A DNA stretch of 5,114 nt. Source: Alphaproteobacteria bacterium (GTDB lineage Bacteria; Pseudomonadota; Alphaproteobacteria; Rs-D84). The stretch's first letter is position 1. Each line of letters begins with the position of its first letter. The notes below the pieces were generated by a model. That model saw nothing but the letters and a program-made list of their open reading frames with translations, did not search any database and had not been told where the DNA came from. Both the position numbers and the translations under genes were made by a program. Location: positions 1 through 5,114 of the forward strand of contig JAFNYG010000022.1 in the NCBI GenBank assembly GCA_017383325.1, read 5' to 3'. This document shows, piece by piece, positions 1-4,900 of the stretch.

Positions 1-435
1 GCTGTATTTGCAACGCCTGATTTTGCTCGTGCAAGAAATTATTCGTGTATGCGATTGATAGCAGACGGATGGAAATCCCCAAGAACAAGTGATATCTTGT
101 ATGTTCAAAAATTAAGCCAAGATATTTCTGGCAAAAAAGCATATATATACGAATTAGACTCTGACGGTTTTGAGTGCGACATCGATGGGACTTATTATTC
201 CTTGACGGACAAACCAATTAAAAGAGTTATTGAAATTGATGTTATACAGGAAATAACAAGTGGAAACATAAAAGTATACGTTCTAAAACCGGGTATAGAT
301 TGTCCACAAGACCGTAGCGATATATGGACAGAACTTGTTAATAACAAGGATAATTTTGAATTGTATAAGCCTGTTTCAAAAAATCTTGATATGTCGCTTT
401 TATCACAAATGAAAGATTTAGGGATTAATAAATAA
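1..435 (+). CDS. C-terminal part of an unidentified protein, possibly ADP-ribosyltransferase-like (5' end outside window)
   Basis: The frame is open from the first base, so the ATG at 49 is probably an internal methionine and the gene starts before the window; 144 residues are visible, ending in TAA at 433-435. I do not recognise a named family with confidence. The visible part opens with VFATPDFARARNYS, followed by AYIYELDSDGF, a YYSLTDKPIKRVIEI segment and a strand-like IKVYVLKPG, then a helical, charged tail. A 'VxATxxxxxA' start, a 'YxYxLxxxxF' strand and a 'SxxPIxxxxxI' strand recall small ADP-ribosyltransferase-fold proteins, but no catalytic set can be shown because the N-terminus is missing. 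Arg and Gly codons are of the AT-rich type (AGA, CGA, GGA, GGG), unlike the 1009-3960 region. Terminator hairpins follow directly and the next gene, a tRNA, is convergent. That the reading frame is real is fairly sure; the function is not. Confidence 0.75.
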   Translation, partial: AVFATPDFARARNYSCMRLIADGWKSPRTSDILYVQKLSQDISGKKAYIYELDSDGFECDIDGTYYSLTDKPIKRVIEIDVIQEITSGNIKVYVLKPGIDCPQDRSDIWTELVNNKDNFELYKPVSKNLDMSLLSQMKDLGINK

Positions 436-438
436 TCT

Positions 439-494
439 AAAAAAGTTCGAAAGTAGCGTAAAATCGCCACTTTTTTAATTCTAACTTTCGAACT
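439..494 (-). terminator. Outer perfect inverted repeat, possible minus-strand terminator
   Basis: AGTTCGAAAGT (444-454) and ACTTTCGAACT (484-494) form a perfect 11-bp inverted repeat with 29 bases between. Read on the minus strand it is followed by TTTTTT (444-439), so it could stop transcripts that run past the tRNA terminator. It shares bases 450-454 with the plus-strand terminator hairpin, so the two structures cannot form together. The long loop makes it weaker than the hairpin at 520-545. Confidence 0.4.
450..476 (+). terminator. Rho-independent terminator of the upstream gene
   Basis: AAAGTAGCG (450-458) pairs with CGCCACTTT (465-473) with one A-C mismatch around a TAAAAT loop, and a run of six T (471-476) closes it. 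It begins 15 bases after the stop codon at 435, the expected place for the terminator of that gene. Confidence 0.7.
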
Positions 495-512
495 CGATGA
501 AAGCATTAGAAA

Positions 513-545
513 TCAAAAGAAAACTTGCCCCGATGGGCAAGTTTT
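513..545 (-). terminator. Rho-independent terminator of tRNA-Gln
   Basis: CTTGCCC (524-530) pairs perfectly with GGGCAAG (535-541) around a four-base loop; flanking A4/T4 extends the stem to 11 bp (520-530 with 535-545). On the minus strand the stem runs into TTTTCTTTTGA. It begins 8 bases beyond the CCA end of the tRNA, so it most likely ends the tRNA transcript. Confidence 0.75.
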
Positions 546-552
546 GAAACTT

Positions 553-626
553 TGGTTGGGGCAGCTGGATTCGAACCAACACTGACGGAGTCAGAGTCCG
601 GAGTTCTACCGTTAAACTATGCCCCA
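553..626 (-). tRNA. tRNA-Gln (anticodon CTG), CCA encoded
   Basis: Read on the minus strand, this 74-base gene folds as a complete tRNA. The acceptor stem TGGGGCA (626-620) pairs with TGCCCCA (563-557). The D arm is GTTT...GAAC with the conserved GG, the anticodon loop is CTCTGAC, the variable loop has four bases, and the T arm is GTTGG-TTCGAAT-CCAGC. A discriminator A and an encoded CCA (555-553) complete it. The anticodon CTG reads the glutamine codon CAG, and the weak U1-A72 pair is typical of bacterial tRNA-Gln. Position 27 (C) faces position 43 (T), a mismatch at the top of an otherwise paired anticodon stem. The gene stands alone, with its own promoter and terminator, convergent to the gene ending at 435. 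Confidence 0.95.
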
Positions 627-637
627 ATGCGACGCGG

Positions 638-666
638 ATTATAAGGCCTTTTTATTCCCAATGCAA
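638..666 (-). promoter_or_regulatory. Sigma70-type promoter of tRNA-Gln
   Basis: On the minus strand there is a perfect TATAAT (643-638) and a TTGCAT -35-like box (666-661) with the ideal 17-base spacer. Transcription would start near 631, leaving a 5' leader of only about five bases for RNase P to remove. The stretch between the -10 box and the start, CCGCGTC, is GC-rich, as in stable-RNA promoters under stringent control; that regulation is inferred from the base pattern. A/T tracts at 687-707 lie a little upstream and could act as an UP element. Confidence 0.65.
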
Positions 667-722
667 GTAGAAAGTTAACCCCATGTAAAAAATATGTAAA
701 AATTTTTGCAAAACGAAAGCAC

Positions 723-738
723 TTTTACACATGTAAAA
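723..738. promoter_or_regulatory. Palindromic operator-like site TTTTACACATGTAAAA
   Basis: Two of the TGTAAAA heptamers face each other with two bases between, giving a perfect TTTTACA-CA-TGTAAAA dyad of 16 bp, the form expected for a dimeric helix-turn-helix regulator. It sits about 92 bases upstream of the tRNA start point and about 250 bases upstream of the operon promoter, so which one it would control is unclear. The regulator is unknown. Confidence 0.45.
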
Positions 739-759
739 TATGTATTTACTATGCACCAA

Positions 760-835
760 AACAATTGTCAACGACTTGATTTTACATAAAAAAACACCAC
801 ATTTCCGCCACTTTTAATTTTCCTAGACAATTGTT
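760..835. repeat. Inverted pair of ACAATTGT palindromes
   Basis: AACAATTGTC (760-769) and GACAATTGTT (826-835) are perfect inverted copies of each other, and each contains the 8-bp palindrome ACAATTGT. They lie 66 bases apart, close to six helical turns, so two bound dimers would face the same side of the DNA. A looping operator pair is possible; function is not shown. Confidence 0.4.
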
Positions 836-895
836 CCGCTAGTCCGCCGGTCTGGGAAACGCATAAAAATTCACCACATCCTATGTAAAACCGGG

Positions 896-940
896 ATATT
901 TTCACCCATCTTTCACCCTCATCCACCCCAACACACCACA
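896..940. repeat. 45-base C/A/T tract without G, with TTTCACCC direct repeats
   Basis: No G occurs on the + strand between 896 and 940. The tract contains the near-repeats TTTCACCCATC (900-910) and TTTCACCCTCATC (911-923), followed by further CACC/CCAC units. The minus strand therefore carries several runs of three or four G, counting GGGG at 946-943, with loops of about 7 to 13 bases. It could be a pyrimidine-rich protein-binding tract or a weak G-quadruplex former. Confidence 0.4.
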
Positions 941-958
941 GGCCCCAATATGTAAAAA

Positions 959-992
959 TTGTGTAAAAATTCATACAGATATATGATATAAT
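959..992 (+). promoter_or_regulatory. Promoter of the two-gene operon
   Basis: A perfect TATAAT lies at 987-992. A start point about seven bases later (near 999) would leave an untranslated leader of only about ten bases before the ATG at 1009. No good -35 box stands at the ideal distance from it. An alternative is TTGTGT (959-964) with TATGAT (982-987) at 17 bases, which shares the same region. The two last TGTAAAA motifs (951-957 and 962-968) overlap or flank the -35 zone, so a factor bound there could control initiation. Confidence 0.5.
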
Positions 993-1008
993 TCAAGCGA
1001 ATGTAGTC

Positions 1009-1941
1009 ATGCGATATATTACCCTGTTTTTTATAATTTTCCCATTTGTGGCATCGGCAAATATATTGCCGTTGGATGATGCGTTGCGTGCCACATACAC
1101 CGCATGCGTGGGCATTGATGATGAATTAGCCGACCTGAAAACAATGGCCGGGATAAATACTGCGATAACATCTGTTGGAACGGCGGCCGGCATTGGTGCA
1201 ACCGTAACGGGATTCGTAAAACAATCCAAAGACAATCAAGCCGAAGAGTTAGAAAAACTTATCAAAGAACTGGAAGAATTAGAGAAAAACGCAATCTATC
1301 CCACCGATGCCGAACAACAGGCGTTTCTGGCAGAGTTTGAACAATCCTATGACATTGCAATAAAAGATATAGATGGCACACAGGCCGAGTTAGATAAATT
1401 AACCAAACAATCTAAAAAACTGGGTAATTGGCGTACCGGTTTAATGACGGGCGCAACTGCAACCAATGTGGCCGGCGCAATTATTGCCGGCACGAACAAG
1501 GTGGATGGCGACCTGAAAACGCAAATAGACAATTGTATCGGCAGTGTCAAAACCCTGCAAAATTCCATTATGCAGGCACGCATAAATGGCGAAGATATAT
1601 CTGAGGCACAATCAATCGCGTCCGCATGCGGCGAATATGAATATGTTGATGTGTCCAAAATAAACAATCGTGCTAAGGGCGCAATGATATCATCCACCGT
1701 TGGTGCCGCAACTGGATTGGCCGGAACCGTCACATCCGCAATGGCAAACACGGACAAAACACGCAACGATAATACAGATGCCGGAAAACAGAAAGAAAAG
1801 AATCTAAATACTGCGACAAATGTACTGGCCATTGGAACAACGGCGGCATCCGCCACCGCAACCGTATTCAATGCAACACAGATAAGCGCAATTAAAAAAG
1901 TGGCCGCAGTTGCCGAAAAGTGTACGGGGGTATTAAAATGA
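1009..1941 (+). CDS. Exported Gly/Ala-rich protein with glycine-zipper segments and an internal two-fold repeat (unknown function)
   Basis: This 310-residue protein matches no family I can name. Residues 1-17 (MRYITLFFIIFPFVASA) are a type I signal peptide, probably cut before N18. Four Gly/Ala/Thr-rich segments follow at about 47-70, 143-161, 224-246 and 267-303; their spaced glycines resemble glycine zippers that pack in or on membranes. A Lys/Glu-rich, coiled-coil-like stretch lies at about 72-140. The chain looks duplicated: C33 stands 23 residues before V56-G57 and C207 stands 24 before V231-G232, while C176 and C305 close equivalent segments. The start is the only ATG that gives a full signal peptide, although no Shine-Dalgarno sequence is visible, which fits the short leader. 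Its stop overlaps the ATG of the next gene, so the two are probably translated together. A membrane-active or structural partner of the large protein is a guess. Confidence 0.85.
   Translation: MRYITLFFIIFPFVASANILPLDDALRATYTACVGIDDELADLKTMAGINTAITSVGTAAGIGATVTGFVKQSKDNQAEELEKLIKELEELEKNAIYPTDAEQQAFLAEFEQSYDIAIKDIDGTQAELDKLTKQSKKLGNWRTGLMTGATATNVAGAIIAGTNKVDGDLKTQIDNCIGSVKTLQNSIMQARINGEDISEAQSIASACGEYEYVDVSKINNRAKGAMISSTVGAATGLAGTVTSAMANTDKTRNDNTDAGKQKEKNLNTATNVLAIGTTAASATATVFNATQISAIKKVAAVAEKCTGVLK
1926..1941 (+). promoter_or_regulatory. Ribosome site and ATGA stop-start overlap
   Basis: The stop TGA (1939-1941) of the first operon gene overlaps the ATG (1938-1940) of the second as ATGA. 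GGGGG (1926-1930), seven bases upstream, is a plausible though imperfect Shine-Dalgarno sequence. The arrangement suggests translational coupling and supports the chosen start, which also places a signal peptide at the N-terminus. Confidence 0.7.
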
Positions 1942-4900
1942 AGAAAATAGCCCTGACATTATTATCCCTGTTTTTGATAACACCATGCTTGGCGAACATA
2001 CATATAAATCCATCCACGGTGGAATCTGTTGTCAAAGAATTCGTGCCGGCCGACAAAGTGGTTTCTGTAATCAGCGAATATAACAATCAATTAAAGGCTT
2101 CAAATGGTGCCGGCATTTCTGCCCAAAAATTATGGAACATTTGCGCCATTGCCGGTTGGGACATAAAAAAGCCAAACGGCAAATCACAATGTCAAAAATT
2201 TGTAAATGCGCTGGTAAAAAAATCCAGCATTAAGTTCTATCATGCCTGCGCCAAAGGAAACAAAGGAAAAACTGGTTATATTTGCGTTGACGATTTCTTT
2301 ACAAACAAGTTTTATGGCGGAACCCAGGTCAATTTGACCCCAGGCCAAACATTGGCCAAGGAATACGCACGCCTGAAACATAATGACAGTACGGTTCAAT
2401 GCAGAAACAAATTTGACCCAGGCACTTTGGACGATACCCTGATGTGCACGTCCCATAATAAAAACGCTTACTATGAATTCGTGTTTGACGATTTAGAAGA
2501 ACCAAAAGATAAAACAATCCAAGACAGTGTTCAAAACGCAATCTGTCGTATGTATGATGCAAAACCAACCACGGCCGGCTGTGCAGGTGGCGGCACAAAT
2601 GTCAGTGGCACCGCCACATGTTGGTCTGCATCCTGTGCGGCAGACAGTGCAAAATGCGCAAAAATTAACCAATCCATGGCAAAATTTGGATATTCTGCCA
2701 TATACAAAGACAACAAGTGCGAAATCAATTTCAACAGCATAAACAACAAAAGCAAACTAAAAACAGCATACGGCATAGATAACTTTGTATTCTGTCATGG
2801 GATTCAGGTTGCAAATGCACCAAATGTCGAAACATACCTGAAACAATATGTTGCCGAACGCGCGGGTGTATCGGCATCATCTGTCAAATGTGATTCTGGG
2901 TTTAATACATATACCGGCACAGGCTGTACAAGAAACGGCATAACCGATTTCAAAGATGACATAAAAACATGTCGTGTTGGCAACAACCAGATTGATTTTG
3001 TCTTTGATGATATAAACGAAAAATGGAAGAAAACCGTGAAGGGCGGCGTTCAGGGAATGTCCTGTATCGTAACCGGTGGCACATACAGCGGCAAACGTTG
3101 TATCGGCTTGGGCGAACAACAATGCAACACCCTGCGCCAATCAAATTTGAAAGAATGCCCTGAATGTAAAGCCGCCAAATGGGATAAGGAAACGCAGAGC
3201 TGTTTATTACCATCATCAAAATCTGCCCAAAATTTACAAAAAGGTGTAAATATAGGTCTTATTGTCGGTGGTGCGGTCGTTGGTGTTGCTTTAACAGTTG
3301 TAACCGCTGGCGCGGCCGGCGCACCGGTAACGGCAATTGTTCTGACCGGTATTGAAACTGTTGGTGCCGGTATAGAACTGACCAGTCAATTAAAAATCAA
3401 CGGAATTGCAGACGATTTCTTGGTTGAAAGTAATAAATGCAAAAACGCAACATGTGCCAAGAAAATGCTGTCACAAAACCTGCAACGCATGGCAAATTAT
3501 GCCAACGATATGACCGCGGCCGAGGCGGACGCAGTTGACAGCGAAATGGCACGTTTGGCAAACCTTATCCCAGACGATGACGAAATCTGGGCAACAATGT
3601 TGGCAAATGGTACAGATATGGCGGATAATAAACTGGGATTCTTTGATACCGATTCCTGGGAACCGGAACAGGTCTGGCGTGCGGTTGGCATTGGCCTGCA
3701 ACTGGCATCGGTGATAACCGGTATTACCAAATGGGCGATTTCAAAATCCAGTCGCATAGCCAAAAGTACCACCGCCATTAAACAGAAATTCACACGCGCC
3801 ATACAATCCATAGACAATGCGCCAGAGAACACATTGACAACTGCTCAAATGGCTGTCAAGCGCCAGCTGCCCAACAAAACAAAGGCCATAGCCAATGCAA
3901 ACAAATTGGATATAATAGACCCCAGCAAATTGACCGGCGACGATATAATATACTATGATTTATGGAAAAAATATGCCCCACGAAATCAGCCGTTTGATGA
4001 TTTCAAGGCAATGGGAACATTGGATGAAATTCAAGAAATGTCAAAAAGTTGGATTCCGTGGGAAGATATAGAATATAGAAACCAACTGATAAAACGACGG
4101 GTTGAATTTTTGCAGGCTAATAAAGAAGCAATGAATCTTTTTCAGTCAACACGTTCGTTTGATGCGGTGGCAAAACAGTATCCTTACTTTGCAAATATTT
4201 TACGGCAAGAACGAGAACTTTATGCGAAAGGGGTGCCGGAGTTATCTAGTGGATTTGCAGGCAATTATTCAACGTTTAATCCAGAGCTCAGAAATTTTGT
4301 TCGCCAAAGACAAGATTTAACATCTATGCAAGACAAAATCGAAACAACAGAAGAGATATATAAACGTTTTCTTAATCAATCAGTTGTGGACGAAGTTGCA
4401 AGTCTGCGTGCGGAACAAATCGACTATCTAATCAACAGTAATCCAACTTACAAACGGTACAAGGACAGATTTGATTATCTAACACCAGAAGAAAAGCAAA
4501 AATTCGCAACGGATTTAATTAGAGATATAGAAGAGTTAAATGGGGTTGACGTACAACTTTACACGAAAGTGCTACAAGATGATAATTTGCCAGAAGGCGT
4601 TGATGCGTTCTATCGCAAAACGCATGATGAAAATTGGCAACTACTAAAAAGCGAGACGCATATGGATTTTCGTAAAAAGCAAACATTTGAATCTTTTATC
4701 CAAGATTTATCGCACGAAGTTGGTGGGCATGCCATAGACTATGAAAATCCAAATGCCGGCGCATTAGGTGCCCAACTGCAAAACACGATTGCGTCCCGAT
4801 CAACTGTTCAATCTGACGTAGATTACGACGCATATACAAAGAATGCAACAGAACAATCTGCATACAGAATTGGGGCAGCAACAGCCAAGACACAGCATGT

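Larger units (their letters stand above)
684..968. repeat. Eight dispersed TGTAAAA / TTTTACA heptamers
   Basis: TGTAAAA occurs on the + strand at 684-690, 695-701, 732-738, 884-890, 951-957 and 962-968, and its complement TTTTACA at 723-729 and 780-786. I found no further exact copy in either orientation elsewhere in the window. By a rough composition estimate well under one copy is expected in this length. The last two lie directly upstream of the operon promoter. They may be binding sites of a regulator or of a nucleoid protein. Confidence 0.7.
667..986. other. Gene-free, motif-dense intergenic region
   Basis: I see no credible gene here. A 68-codon minus-strand frame (974-768) exists, but it has no ribosome site and an unconvincing composition. 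The stretch separates two divergent promoters, tRNA-Gln to the left and the operon to the right. It holds three kinds of ordered sequence, listed separately: TGTAAAA repeats, a pair of ACAATTGT palindromes and a C-rich, G-free tract. A CtrA-like TTAACCCCATGTAAA (675-689), close to TTAA-N7-TTAA, is also present but is a weak match. The region most plausibly serves control of the downstream operon. Confidence 0.6.

Noticed and set aside
195..506. 103-codon minus-strand frame opposite the first gene
   Set aside because: Its start lies within the terminator block, it has no ribosome site, and it opposes a well-formed coding frame.
675..689. CtrA binding site TTAACCCCATGTAAA
   Set aside because: Only three of the four bases of the second half-site match, and the site overlaps the TGTAAAA repeats, which explain it as well; recorded only as a weak possibility.
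684..968. CRISPR array or replication origin
   Set aside because: The TGTAAAA copies are short, irregularly spaced and on both strands, with no constant-length repeats and spacers. No DnaA-box cluster (TTATCCACA) is visible.
768..974. 68-codon minus-strand open frame in the intergenic region
   Set aside because: It has no ribosome site and no recognisable protein features, and it runs across the repeat motifs and the C-rich tract. It looks like a chance frame in a G-free stretch.
1347..1871. 174-codon minus-strand open frame opposite the 310-residue gene
   Set aside because: It is a shadow of the Ala/Gly-rich plus-strand gene, which has a signal peptide, promoter and coupled downstream gene. 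The antisense frame has none of these.
1938..1990. Lipoprotein signal in the large protein
   Set aside because: The cysteine at residue 17 is preceded by ITP, which does not fit the lipobox; TPCLA followed by N fits an ordinary type I cleavage better.
2184..3832. Several minus-strand frames of 60-111 codons and one plus-strand frame (2527-2742) inside the large gene
   Set aside because: All lie within the continuous frame 1938-5114 and have no independent start signals; they are shadows.
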